A DNA stretch of 64,000 nucleotides from Halarcobacter sp. (GCA_030145305.1 JAQYVX010000005.1:143493-207492); one strand, 5' to 3'. Shown: positions 54,906 through 63,797, numbered from the stretch's first letter. Notes: a model not told the origin generated them from the letters alone. A program made the numbers and translations.

Positions 54906-55934
54906 TTATATCCAGCAAATATTTTTAAAATCTATATTTACATAAATTTTATCACCAGGCAAAAGTCTCTGTATTTTCATTTCATTTCTTGTTATTCTAC
55001 AATTAAAAGATGCTCCTCCAATTATAAATTCAATTAAAAGATATTCAAGAGTTTTTTGTTGTTGTATTGAACTTACAGTTCCAATTAAAGTATCTTCATT
55101 AATTAAATCTTCACAATTATTTCTACATATTTCAATATTATTTGAATCTATTACTAAAACAGAATCTCTTTTTTTATTTTTAGTATTTGGTATTTTTAAT
55201 CTTTGACCATCAACAAAAACCTTAACTAAATCTCCATCTATATCTTTTTCCCAAGGAGAAAATAAAAGATTTACGCTTCCACTTTCTACTATATGTCCTT
55301 GAAAAAGTGCAATTTTCCTATCACAAATATGATTTAGCCAATTATGATCATGACTTGAAATTAATATAGTTGTATTATATTTTTGTTTTGCTATTAATAT
55401 AGCTTCTTTAATAAGTTGTGAAGAATTAGTATCAACTCCTGTTGTAGGTTCATCCAAAATCAATACTTTTGGTTTTAAAATAAGTCTTGCAGCAAGGGCT
55501 ACTCTTTGGGCTTCTCCCCCTGAGAGTTGACTCCATTTTCTTTTTTCAAAAGAAATATCTAAACCAACTAAAGTTAAAGCTTCTCGAACTTTTTCTTTTA
55601 TATTATTATATTTCCCTCTTATTTTTAAACCATAAGCAATGTTTTCATAAACAGTACGTTTTAATAAATATGGATTTTGAGGTACCATAACAATACTCTT
55701 TTTTGTTTCAAAATCTATTTTTTTATTATTCACACCATTATAAATAATTTCGCCATTTGTGGGTAAATTTGAAAGGGAAAGAAGTGAAAAAAGTGTTGAT
55801 TTTCCACTACCATTTGGTCCAAAGAAACCTATGATCTGATTTTCTTCTAAAATTAAACTATCAATATTAAGAACTTTTATTCCATCATAATATTGTTGAA
55901 CATTATTCAATTCATATAAACTCATTGTGTCCAT
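54906..55934 (-). CDS. tupC: Tungstate ABC transporter ATPase
   Basis: The 342-residue ATPase has Walker A GPNGSGKS, signature LSGGEAQRVALAARL, Walker B VLILDEPTTGVDT and switch His in ISSHDHNW. After residue 230 an extra domain (to 342) resembles a TOBE/MOP oxyanion-sensing module. Two in-frame starts exist, at 55934 (13-base overlap with tupB) and 55925. It is the last gene of the fdhD-tupC run. Confidence 0.85.
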   Translation of the reverse strand: MDTMSLYELNNVQQYYDGIKVLNIDSLILEENQIIGFFGPNGSGKSTLFSLLSLSNLPTNGEIIYNGVNNKKIDFETKKSIVMVPQNPYLLKRTVYENIAYGLKIRGKYNNIKEKVREALTLVGLDISFEKRKWSQLSGGEAQRVALAARLILKPKVLILDEPTTGVDTNSSQLIKEAILIAKQKYNTTILISSHDHNWLNHICDRKIALFQGHIVESGSVNLLFSPWEKDIDGDLVKVFVDGQRLKIPNTKNKKRDSVLVIDSNNIEICRNNCEDLINEDTLIGTVSSIQQQKTLEYLLIEFIIGGASFNCRITRNEMKIQRLLPGDKIYVNIDFKNICWI

Positions 55935-56617
55935 TTCCTTTTTAACATTGATAGTGCAATATTTACCATTAAAGCAACAGCAAAAAGTACAAGTCCAAGA
56001 GCAATTCCTGTTACAAATTCACCTTTTCCCGTTTCTAATGCAATTGCAGTTGTTACTGTTCTTGTGTGATATTTAATATTTCCACCAACCATCATAGAAA
56101 TACCAATTTCAGTTATGATTCTTCCATATGCAGTCATTGCAGCTGTCATAATTCCAAATCTAGCTTCAATTAGAGTTGCCACAAGGATTTGTCTGGAATT
56201 TGCTCCTAAACACTTTAACGAGACATAAAGCCTTTTATCAACAGCTTCAACTTGAGTTGCTGTTAAAGCTATAATAATTGGAAGTCCTAAGACTATTTGT
56301 CCAATTATTATTGCTCGTTCTGTAAATAAGAGACTATATTCGCCAAAGGCTCCTGATTGCGATAACATTGTATATGCAATTAGCCCAATTACAACCGTAG
56401 GAAGGGCTAAAAGAGTATCAACTATAGTTCTAATTATTGGTTTTCCTAGGAAATTATAATATCCTAGGAAAAAGCCAAGAGGAAGGCCTATTATTAAACT
56501 TATTAATAAAGACCAAGAAGATACTGTAATTGTAGTAGTAATAGCAGAGTAAACACTCTCATCACCTGAAACTAGTAACTTTATAGCTTCATTAAAACCA
56601 TCAGCGAATAAATTCAT
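55922..56617 (-). CDS. tupB: Tungstate ABC transporter permease
   Basis: The 231-residue permease has five or six hydrophobic helices and the EAA-like loop VSLKCLGANSRQILVATLIEARFGI read in parts, with LPTVVIGLIAYTMLSQSGAFGEY, typical of TupB. It follows tupA after 14 bases and overlaps tupC. Confidence 0.9.
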   Translation of the reverse strand: MNLFADGFNEAIKLLVSGDESVYSAITTTITVSSWSLLISLIIGLPLGFFLGYYNFLGKPIIRTIVDTLLALPTVVIGLIAYTMLSQSGAFGEYSLLFTERAIIIGQIVLGLPIIIALTATQVEAVDKRLYVSLKCLGANSRQILVATLIEARFGIMTAAMTAYGRIITEIGISMMVGGNIKYHTRTVTTAIALETGKGEFVTGIALGLVLFAVALMVNIALSMLKRKWTQ

Positions 56618-56631
56618 ATCTTATTTAAACC

Positions 56632-57447
56632 TTATTTTGAAGCGTTTGGAATAAATAATGCTTGACCTAATAATCTAAAGTCAGCAATTATTTTTTGAGT
56701 TGGTGCAGACACAACCCAATTTGTAAATTTCTTTGCTAATTCTGGTTTAACATTTGAACATTTTTCTTTATTAATTGTTACAACAGAGTATTGATTAAAT
56801 AAAGATTTATCACCTTCAACAACAACTTTCATTGTATTAGCATCACCTTTTTGAGACATATATTTAATCCAAGTTCCTCTATCTGTCATTGTATAACCAC
56901 CTTTTTCAGCAGCCATATTAATAGTAGTTAACATTCCTTGACCAGTTTGGATATACCAAGAAGATGCAGATTTAGCATCAACATTTGCATTTTTCCATAA
57001 AGAAAGTTCTTTTTTATTTGTACCTGAATTATCTCCTCTTGAGAAGAATTGAGCAGATGTATCTTTGATTTTTTTAAGTGCATCACTTGGAGTTAAACCA
57101 TTTACGCTTGCTGGATCTTTTTTAGGTCCAATTACAATAAAATCATTGTACATTACTTGTTGTCTATCAACACCAAATCCTGTTGCAATAAATTTTTTTT
57201 CAGATGCTGGAGCATGAACAAATAAAATATCTACATCACAATTTCCACCCATTTTTAAAGCTTTTCCAGTTCCTGTTGCAACCCATTTTAATGTAGTTCC
57301 AGTATCTTTTTCAAACTTTGGTGCTAAATAATCCAATAAACCTGTATTATCTGTACTTGTTGTTGTAGCCATCATTAATGCATCTTTTGCAGATGAACTT
57401 GCTGCTAAGACTACTGATAATCCTAATGTTACTAATATTTTTTTCAT
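56632..57447 (-). CDS. tupA: Tungstate-binding protein
   Basis: The 271-residue exported protein has a signal peptide (MKKILVTLGLSVVLAASSSA), and the TupA ligand motifs TTTSTDNTGLL and ATGTGKAL, with CDVDILFVHAP and MYNDFIVIGPKKDPA. TupA proteins bind tungstate with very high affinity over molybdate. A 128-base gap with a promoter-like segment separates it from wtpB. Confidence 0.92.
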   Translation of the reverse strand: MKKILVTLGLSVVLAASSSAKDALMMATTTSTDNTGLLDYLAPKFEKDTGTTLKWVATGTGKALKMGGNCDVDILFVHAPASEKKFIATGFGVDRQQVMYNDFIVIGPKKDPASVNGLTPSDALKKIKDTSAQFFSRGDNSGTNKKELSLWKNANVDAKSASSWYIQTGQGMLTTINMAAEKGGYTMTDRGTWIKYMSQKGDANTMKVVVEGDKSLFNQYSVVTINKEKCSNVKPELAKKFTNWVVSAPTQKIIADFRLLGQALFIPNASK

Positions 57448-57561
57448 TTCTTTCTTTCCTTTTAATTAAATGTATTTTTTTATTTTATTCTTAGTCGTAT
57501 TTAATATTTCTTGTTAATCTACAGTCTCCTTTATCACAAGATTAAATAATATAAAGCTTAT

Positions 57562-57568
57562 TTGCATA
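57562..57568. promoter_or_regulatory. TTGCATA motif upstream of tupA
   Basis: TTGCATA here (minus-strand TATGCAAATAAGC) resembles the TATGCAAAATTAGCATA dyad in front of fdhD. It lies in the only sizeable gap of the operon, so tupABC may have its own metal-controlled promoter. Confidence 0.35.
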
Positions 57569-57575
57569 ATCTTTA

Positions 57576-58355
57576 TCATTTTAATTTCCCAGTAATAAAC
57601 CTAACAATTAAAAAGACTACAACACTAATACCTATTATTACTGCTGCCACAGGAGCTGAAAAATTTAATCCATAAGAATTAAATCTATCAAAAATAAGAA
57701 CAGGTGTTGTCATTGGATGATATACTAAAATAATAACCGCTCCAAATTCACCAAGTCCTCTACTCCACATCATCAAAGCCCCATTAATAATGTCTTTTTT
57801 TGCATTTGGTATAGTAATTCTAAAAAATACAGATACTGGATTTGCACCTAAAGTTCTTGCTACTTTCTCAAGCTTCACATCAACTTTTCTAAAACCATCT
57901 TTTGAGGCATTAATTAAAAAAGGAGCTGATAAAAACATCATTGCTATCATAATTCCGTATTCAGTACCAACAAATTCTATTCCAAAAAATTTAAAGAAAT
58001 CTCCTAATAAAGTATCTCCAAAAGTTGTTAGAAGTGCAATTCCTGCTGCTGTATGAGGTATCATAATAGGAATATCAATAATAGATTCTATAAAACTTCT
58101 ACCATAAAAGTCATATCTTGCTATTAAATATGCTAAAGGAATACCTGTAAATAAAACAAAAATCATTGCCCAAGCAGAAACTTTCATTGTAAGCCAAATA
58201 GAGCCTAATACTTCACCATCTTTTATTGTTATAAGTAGTTTTTCGCTACCAACTCCTATAAACATTTTTAAAATAGGTACTGACAAGAAAAATACAATTA
58301 TAAAAGCTAATACAATTAGTGTTATGTTAAATGATTTACTTCTCATATTAAGCAT
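57576..58355 (-). CDS. wtpB: Tungstate/molybdate ABC transporter permease, WtpB/ModB-like
   Basis: The 259-residue permease has six hydrophobic helices, a motif IDIPIMIPHTAAGIALL and the EAA-like loop ARTLGANPVSVFFRITIPNA. It resembles both WtpB and ModB; pairing with a WtpA-type binding protein favours Wtp. It overlaps the ATPase gene by 13 bases. SD AAGGATAT supports the start. Confidence 0.85.
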   Translation of the reverse strand: MLNMRSKSFNITLIVLAFIIVFFLSVPILKMFIGVGSEKLLITIKDGEVLGSIWLTMKVSAWAMIFVLFTGIPLAYLIARYDFYGRSFIESIIDIPIMIPHTAAGIALLTTFGDTLLGDFFKFFGIEFVGTEYGIMIAMMFLSAPFLINASKDGFRKVDVKLEKVARTLGANPVSVFFRITIPNAKKDIINGALMMWSRGLGEFGAVIILVYHPMTTPVLIFDRFNSYGLNFSAPVAAVIIGISVVVFLIVRFITGKLK

Positions 58356-59329
58356 ATATCCTTTTTATCAAAACCAATTTTAATTATGCTTTTTGAATCT
58401 GCATAACAACCTTCATAATCTCTTTTTAATATTTTTATAAAAAATTGATAACTATTAATATTTACAAATAATTTATAATGATCTACCACACCCATACACT
58501 CTTCTAAAAAACCTTCAAAGATATAATCAGCTTCAATACTTTTAGAAGTTGACACTTTAATAATATTAGGGTCTACACTAAAAAATTGATTCGTGCTATC
58601 TAAGCCTAATAATGAGGTAGGGAAAATATTTTTAAAACCTAAAAATCTAGCAACATTAATATTAATAGGATTATTTAATACATCCTCTGCATTTCCAATT
58701 TGCTGGATTTTACCATCCATAATAATTGCAATTTTATCAGCTAAATAAGATGCTTCTCTAAAATTATGAGTAACATGTATTGTTGTTAAATCATATCTTT
58801 TATGAATATCTTTTAAACTTTTCATAATAGAGTTTCTAAAAGTTGGGTCAATAGCACTTAAAGGTTCATCAAGTAATAATATTTTAGGTTGAGAATATAA
58901 AGCTCGTGCAATTGCAACTCTTTGCTTTTCTCCACCACTTAAATCTTCTGTTTCACGTTTAAGTAAATGTCCAAGTTTTAAAAAATCTACAATATCGTCA
59001 AAAAGTTCACTTTCATTTTCATTCTTTTTATATTTTGAAGAAAATCTAATATTTTTTTCTACGTTTAAGTTAGGGAAAAGAGCAAAATCTTGATAAACAA
59101 AGCCTACATCTCTTTTTTCAGAAGATTCTTTTGATATATCTTTAGACCTATAAAAAATATTTCCTGTACACTCATTAAGTCCAGCAATAGTCTCTAGTAA
59201 TCTAGTTTTTCCACTTCCACTTTGCCCTAAAAGAACAAAATATTCATTTTTAGTTATCTCTAAATTTATATTATCAAGCAGGAAATCATCTACCCTGCTT
59301 GACAAATTTTCTATATTTAAATAGCTCAT
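58343..59329 (-). CDS. wtpC: Tungstate/molybdate ABC transporter ATPase, WtpC/ModC-like
   Basis: The 328-residue ATPase has Walker A GQSGSGKT, signature LSGGEKQRVAIARAL, Walker B LLLDEPLSAIDP and the switch His in HVTHNFREA. A C-terminal extension (about 235-328) may be a divergent regulatory domain. The ATG overlaps the wtpA stop by one base (TAATG). Confidence 0.87.
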   Translation of the reverse strand: MSYLNIENLSSRVDDFLLDNINLEITKNEYFVLLGQSGSGKTRLLETIAGLNECTGNIFYRSKDISKESSEKRDVGFVYQDFALFPNLNVEKNIRFSSKYKKNENESELFDDIVDFLKLGHLLKRETEDLSGGEKQRVAIARALYSQPKILLLDEPLSAIDPTFRNSIMKSLKDIHKRYDLTTIHVTHNFREASYLADKIAIIMDGKIQQIGNAEDVLNNPININVARFLGFKNIFPTSLLGLDSTNQFFSVDPNIIKVSTSKSIEADYIFEGFLEECMGVVDHYKLFVNINSYQFFIKILKRDYEGCYADSKSIIKIGFDKKDICLI

Positions 59330-60285
59330 TATCTACCTATAATTGATGCATTTCCAGTAATAATAGCTGGAGAAATATTTCCTTGACCATTTTTTTCCAT
59401 AATTGCTTGTCCTTCTTCTGAAAGTACAAAGTTAACAAATTTTACAGCTCCATCTTTAGTAGTTGGAGATTTTTTATTTTCTGGAATCGTAATACCGTAC
59501 ACCATAGCAGCACCTTTTTTTGTGATAAATTCACCTGGCTTTTTACCATCAATTTTAATACTTGCTGTTTTATAAAAATCTTTAAACTCATTATCTTTTA
59601 AAGATACTTCTTTTGGAAGAGTTATATATTTTAAACCATGTTGTTCTGCTACTGATTTATAAATATATAAATAGTCATAAGCTTTTGCTTCAATAAGTGC
59701 TAATAAGTCTGTCTCTTTTGGTCTTACAATAACTTTATTTTTATTTTCTTCACCAACTTTATATGCTTCACCATAACCAAATAATTTATTATAGAATCCA
59801 GGCATTTTATAATGTTCTTCAGCTAACTTTGTAACTAAAATTGATCTATATCCACAAGGATCCATATTAGGGTTAGAGTGCCCTACTTTTACACCATCTC
59901 TTAAGAATATTTCTGGCCAGTTTTTTGAATTTATCTCATCTGCATATTTTGCATGAGAAGTATAAGCAATTGCCATTTCATTTGTAGAAAACTGTGCATT
60001 AAACTTTGCATCTTTAGGAATAAGTAAATTATCAATCACTTTATAATCAGCACTAGCCATTACATCAGCAGCTTTTCCAATTTCTGAAATTTTTCTAGCT
60101 GCTGCTCTACTACCACTAGCTTCTCTTTGTACATCATATTGTGGATATTTTGCTTCAAAAGATTTTTCAATAGCTGAAAAAGGAACTGCTAAAGAACCCG
60201 CATGAAATACTAAAATTTTTTCTTTTGCAGCTAAACTTGTTGCTAAAACAATACTTAATCCTAAACTTAATAACGCCGTTCTCAT
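59329..60285 (-). CDS. wtpA: Tungstate/molybdate-binding protein, WtpA-like
   Basis: The 318-residue exported protein has a signal peptide (RTALLSLGLSIVLATSLAA) and strong WtpA motifs: VFHAGSLAVPF, REASGSRAAARKISE, ADVMASADYKVI and SNPNMDPCGYRS. WtpA proteins bind tungstate and molybdate in an octahedral site, unlike ModA. It sits 11 bases after moeA. Confidence 0.9.
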   Translation of the reverse strand: MRTALLSLGLSIVLATSLAAKEKILVFHAGSLAVPFSAIEKSFEAKYPQYDVQREASGSRAAARKISEIGKAADVMASADYKVIDNLLIPKDAKFNAQFSTNEMAIAYTSHAKYADEINSKNWPEIFLRDGVKVGHSNPNMDPCGYRSILVTKLAEEHYKMPGFYNKLFGYGEAYKVGEENKNKVIVRPKETDLLALIEAKAYDYLYIYKSVAEQHGLKYITLPKEVSLKDNEFKDFYKTASIKIDGKKPGEFITKKGAAMVYGITIPENKKSPTTKDGAVKFVNFVLSEEGQAIMEKNGQGNISPAIITGNASIIGR

Positions 60286-60296
60286 ATTTTATTTCC

Positions 60297-61559
60297 TTAA
60301 TTAAAAATATTTATCTGTTCTTTTAAATATGAACAATTAAAATCAATCACTTTTACACTATTAGAGGCTTCTATTGAAGCTGTATCTTCATTTGTGACAA
60401 CAATACTATTACTTTCTTCAAGTACGGTAATCATCCCTGAACCATACTTATTGTTTCTTGTTACTTCGAACTCTCCTTTGTTACAAGATCCAAGTACAAC
60501 ATTTACACGCCCCGCTTTTGTTTTAAAACTTTGTTTATTTTCTGCTACTGTAATATTATGAAAAATCTTGTTAGCACCTTGAATTTTATTTAAAACAGGA
60601 AATGAAAATAGATGCATATTTACCATTGCAGTTAAAGGATTTCCAGGTAAACACATTACAAAAGTTTGTTCTTTTGATTTTTCGTTTTGATTTCCTTTTT
60701 GCATTGTTCCCATCATAATAGGACGACCTGGTTTAATATTTACTCCATGAAAAGCAATTTCTAAGCCATTATCCAAAAATGCTTGACCTACAAAATCAGC
60801 ATCACCCATAGAAATACCACCAGTTGTAATAATCACATCATAACTTTTCAAAGAACTTACAAATTCAACAGATTTTTCTAAGCTATCTGGAACTACTCCT
60901 GTATAAGTTGCATCAAAACCTTTCTCTTTTAAAAGAGAAATTAAAGCATAAGAATTACAATTATATATTTCATCTTCACTTGCTTCTTCCCAAGGTTCTT
61001 TTAGCTCATTTCCTGTGGAAACAACAGCAATACTTAGTTTTTTATATACTTCTACTTTTGTTATTCCTTGTGAAGCTAATACAGCAATAGTTGAAGAGTT
61101 TATTTCATCGCCTTTTTTAAATAAAATATCGTCAACAGCTTTTTCTTCACCTTTTAATCTCAAAGAAGAACCTTTTTTGACTTCATTTTTAAAAGTTACA
61201 ATATTATCTTCAAAAGAAACAACATCTTCAATAGGAATAATAGTGTCAACATCATTTGGAACTTTAGCTCCTGTCATAATTTTATAACATTCTCCATCTT
61301 CCAAACAAGCATCAACATTTTCACCTGCAAAAATTATTTTTTTAACTTTTAAACTTTTACCTGCATCACTAGCTTTTATGGCAAAACCATCCATTGCTGA
61401 GTTATTAAAAGAGGGTAAATTTTTCACACAATACATATCTTTTGAAATAATTCTTTTTAAACTATCTTCTATATTTATAAGCTCAATAAAGTTTATAACT
61501 TCTGCACAATTTAATGATTTTTCAACCGCAATATCAAAATCTAAAAATGTCTTAACCAT
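60297..61559 (-). CDS. moeA: Molybdopterin molybdenumtransferase
   Basis: The 420-residue enzyme has MoeA motifs NNSAMDGFAIKA, MTGAKVPNDVDTIIPIED, STGNEL, YNCNSYAL, TTGGISMGDADFVGQA and LPGNPLTAMV. It inserts molybdate, or tungstate in related enzymes, into molybdopterin. Its place before two tungstate transporters suggests supply to tungsten- or molybdenum-dependent formate dehydrogenase. Confidence 0.95.
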   Translation of the reverse strand: MVKTFLDFDIAVEKSLNCAEVINFIELINIEDSLKRIISKDMYCVKNLPSFNNSAMDGFAIKASDAGKSLKVKKIIFAGENVDACLEDGECYKIMTGAKVPNDVDTIIPIEDVVSFEDNIVTFKNEVKKGSSLRLKGEEKAVDDILFKKGDEINSSTIAVLASQGITKVEVYKKLSIAVVSTGNELKEPWEEASEDEIYNCNSYALISLLKEKGFDATYTGVVPDSLEKSVEFVSSLKSYDVIITTGGISMGDADFVGQAFLDNGLEIAFHGVNIKPGRPIMMGTMQKGNQNEKSKEQTFVMCLPGNPLTAMVNMHLFSFPVLNKIQGANKIFHNITVAENKQSFKTKAGRVNVVLGSCNKGEFEVTRNNKYGSGMITVLEESNSIVVTNEDTASIEASNSVKVIDFNCSYLKEQINIFN

Positions 61560-61571
61560 TTGTTTCCTTTT

Positions 61572-62558
61572 TTAAGAATTTAAAGCTACTATTTGTCTAT
61601 ATTTTTTAGCGATTGTTTTTACAACTTTTGTTATAGTTTCTTCATCTAAATCATCACTAAAGCTAAGGCTTAATGCCCATCTAGATTCAAGCTCTTCATA
61701 TCCCATTTCTTGTAAGATTCTTGAAGGTTTTGATAATCCTAAAGAGCAGCCTTCACCATTTGTAACTAAAATTGAATCTAATGCTAAGGTTCTAATAATT
61801 TCTCTAGCTTTTATACCTTTAAGTCCAAAATGAAGTGTATAGTCTAAACACTCTTTAGGCTGTACAAAATAGAAGATGTTATCATTAAACTCTGCATTAA
61901 GTCTTTCCATAAAAAAGCTTTTGTAGTCTGTTTTTTTTGTAAAGTTTGCAATTGCTTTTTGAACTTGAAAGATTGAAACTGTATTTATTTGGGAAGTCAC
62001 CGATTCTTCAAGTTCATCATTAAATAAAAGAATTGAGTCTATTGCATAACCTGCAAGTTTATAAGAATCTAAAAAAACCATATCACTAAAGCCTACTTCT
62101 AAAGTAGCACTTATATTAGAAATTAGTTTTGCATTACTTAAGTTTTTTACTTTTTCTAAATCAACTTTTACATAGGTATCCATAATATAAGATGATGCAA
62201 AAATTAACTCACATTTTGATATTTTTTCATAATCTAAATGTCCTTGTCTTGTTAAAGGAATAAATTCTAAATCAAAACCTAAGTCTTTATAAGTTTTAGC
62301 AGCTTCTATTATTACTTCACTTTCACCTAAACTAACTAAAATCTTTCCTTTTTTATCACTCATTAGAGTTAACATCAAAGTTAAAACTCCCTCTTTTGAA
62401 AAAGAGAAAGTTTTAAGATTTTTAAAGCCAAATTTCAATGAAAAATCTTTAATTCTCTTTTCAATAAGATCATTACTTTTTAATGGATGCATTGTAATTT
62501 CATCATTAAAATTTAGTTCTAAAACCTTTGGATATTGTAATGAATTTAGTTTTATCAT
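61572..62558 (-). CDS. Divergent NifS-like (class V aminotransferase fold) protein
   Basis: The 328-residue protein has the fold of cysteine desulfurases. A Lys in SYKLAGYA aligns with the PLP Lys, and the late loop NGEGCSLGLSKPSRIL keeps the catalytic Cys of NifS/IscS. However, the usual His that stacks on PLP appears replaced (GESEVIIEA), and the D-x-x-Q segment reads NISATLE. It overlaps the modE gene by 4 bases and lies two genes from fdhD; a dedicated sulfur donor for FdhD is likely, but altered or lost activity is possible. Confidence 0.7.
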   Translation of the reverse strand: MIKLNSLQYPKVLELNFNDEITMHPLKSNDLIEKRIKDFSLKFGFKNLKTFSFSKEGVLTLMLTLMSDKKGKILVSLGESEVIIEAAKTYKDLGFDLEFIPLTRQGHLDYEKISKCELIFASSYIMDTYVKVDLEKVKNLSNAKLISNISATLEVGFSDMVFLDSYKLAGYAIDSILLFNDELEESVTSQINTVSIFQVQKAIANFTKKTDYKSFFMERLNAEFNDNIFYFVQPKECLDYTLHFGLKGIKAREIIRTLALDSILVTNGEGCSLGLSKPSRILQEMGYEELESRWALSLSFSDDLDEETITKVVKTIAKKYRQIVALNS

Positions 62559-62926
62559 TTTTCATCTTCCTTACTACAGTTAATCATTTCTTCGTCTTTC
62601 ATAAATAATTCATTAAATCTATTTTCACTAAATTTTCTTACATCTGCTCTAAATGTTTTAAAATTTTTAACTATCTCTTTTGCTTTTGGTGTTAAAACTG
62701 TACCACCTGAATTTCTTCCCTTATTTACAATTACAAGTTGATCATCAATATATTCTTGTAATATTTTTATATGGCTCCAGGCTTTTTTATAATTCATACC
62801 TGCTTTTTTTGATGCCTCAGATATTGAACCTGTTTCTTCTATTAGTTCCAAAATCTGAGTTTTTCCTCCACCAAAAACTAAATTTCCTTTGTCGTCTTCA
62901 ACCCATACTTTAATTTTTGATTTCAC
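62555..62926 (-). CDS. modE: ModE-like DNA-binding regulator without molybdate domain
   Basis: This 123-residue protein is only the winged-helix half of ModE: FGGGKTQILELIEETGSISEASKKAGMNYKKAW read in parts, then GRNSGGTVLTPKAKEIV. Full ModE has C-terminal MOP domains; these are missing, and a short tail with one Cys ends the protein. Similar truncated ModE proteins regulate Mo/W transporters in Campylobacter. It probably controls this operon. Confidence 0.88.
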   Translation of the reverse strand: MKSKIKVWVEDDKGNLVFGGGKTQILELIEETGSISEASKKAGMNYKKAWSHIKILQEYIDDQLVIVNKGRNSGGTVLTPKAKEIVKNFKTFRADVRKFSENRFNELFMKDEEMINCSKEDEK

Positions 62927-62944
62927 AATTCATCCTTTTTTCTA

Positions 62945-63733
62945 TTAATTTATTACTCTTCCAGAATGAGTATAGATATTCATTTTTCGCCCTCTTGCAA
63001 AACCAATTAAGGTAAGGCCATGAGTATGAGCTGTGGTAACTCCTAAATGTGTTGGAGCTGTTCTTGATACAATTATTGGTATTTTATGCATAACAGCTTT
63101 TACAACCATTTCTGAGCTAAGTCGTCCAGATACAAAAAGAACTGACTTTGTTGTATCTAAACCTTGTAATTTACACTTTCCTACAACTTTATCAATTGCA
63201 TTATGTCTTCCAATATCTTCAGAAGTTACTGTGCTTCCATCTTCTAAATAAAGCATTGCTTTATGAACACAGCCTGTTAATACATATAATTCACTCTCAG
63301 CATAAAATATTTTTACTTCTCTGCTGATTACTTCAGGACTAATCACAAAACTTGTTTGATTAAATGGTATTTCTAAGCTTCCAGCAATATTACCAGTAAC
63401 TCCTCCACCACAACCACTTACAAGTGTTTTTTCTTTATATAAATTATCTAATGAGCTTTCATCAACTGCTGCTTTGATATCAACTCTTAAACCATCTTCA
63501 CTTAAGATAATCTCTTTTACATCATCCATTGATGTAATTACATTTTCACTCATCAAAAAGCCAAGGGCATGAGCTTTTTGATCGATTGGAATACACATCA
63601 TTGAAATTGCTTTTTCACCATTTAAAAAAACATTTAATCTCGCTTCTTCAATCGTTACATCTTCAACTTCTGTAACTTGGTCTCCGGCAACTTTATCGAT
63701 TATTATTTTCTTTAAATATCTTGAATTATCCAT
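62945..63733 (-). CDS. fdhD: Formate dehydrogenase accessory sulfurtransferase
   Basis: About 262 residues of FdhD, which passes sulfur from a desulfurase to the bis-MGD cofactor of formate dehydrogenase. Typical blocks are FLMSENVI, VLTGCVHKAML, TSEDIGRHNAIDKVVGKC and VSGRLSSEMV. The cysteine loop reads SGCGGG, with one Cys where many FdhD have C-x-x-C. An upstream in-frame ATG at 63763 lies inside an operator-like dyad; the ATG at 63733 with AGAGGAT at good spacing is the better start. It heads the ten-gene run. Confidence 0.93.
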   Translation of the reverse strand: MDNSRYLKKIIIDKVAGDQVTEVEDVTIEEARLNVFLNGEKAISMMCIPIDQKAHALGFLMSENVITSMDDVKEIILSEDGLRVDIKAAVDESSLDNLYKEKTLVSGCGGGVTGNIAGSLEIPFNQTSFVISPEVISREVKIFYAESELYVLTGCVHKAMLYLEDGSTVTSEDIGRHNAIDKVVGKCKLQGLDTTKSVLFVSGRLSSEMVVKAVMHKIPIIVSRTAPTHLGVTTAHTHGLTLIGFARGRKMNIYTHSGRVIN

Positions 63734-63745
63734 TTTTATCCTCTT

Positions 63746-63766
63746 AATATGCATTTCTTGCATATT
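63746..63766. promoter_or_regulatory. 8-bp inverted repeat upstream of fdhD
   Basis: AATATGCA (63746-63753) and TGCATATT (63759-63766) are perfect arms around five bases, ending 13 bases before the chosen fdhD ATG. It is a good operator candidate for the ModE-like protein encoded in the same operon. Confidence 0.5.
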
Positions 63767-63780
63767 TTAATATTTTGAAC

Positions 63781-63797
63781 TATGCAAAATTAGCATA
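63781..63797. promoter_or_regulatory. Second TATGC/GCATA dyad upstream of fdhD
   Basis: TATGC (63781-63785) and GCATA (63793-63797) flank AAAATTA. Its arms repeat those of the 63746 dyad, making two sites in 52 bases between the formate dehydrogenase terminator and fdhD. Confidence 0.45.

Noticed and set aside
54906..60285. Nitrogenase-related molybdenum uptake
   Set aside because: The binding proteins have TupA and WtpA signatures and the cluster is headed by fdhD next to a formate dehydrogenase subunit. No nif structural genes are in the window; the NifX-like protein at 27.7 kb is far away.
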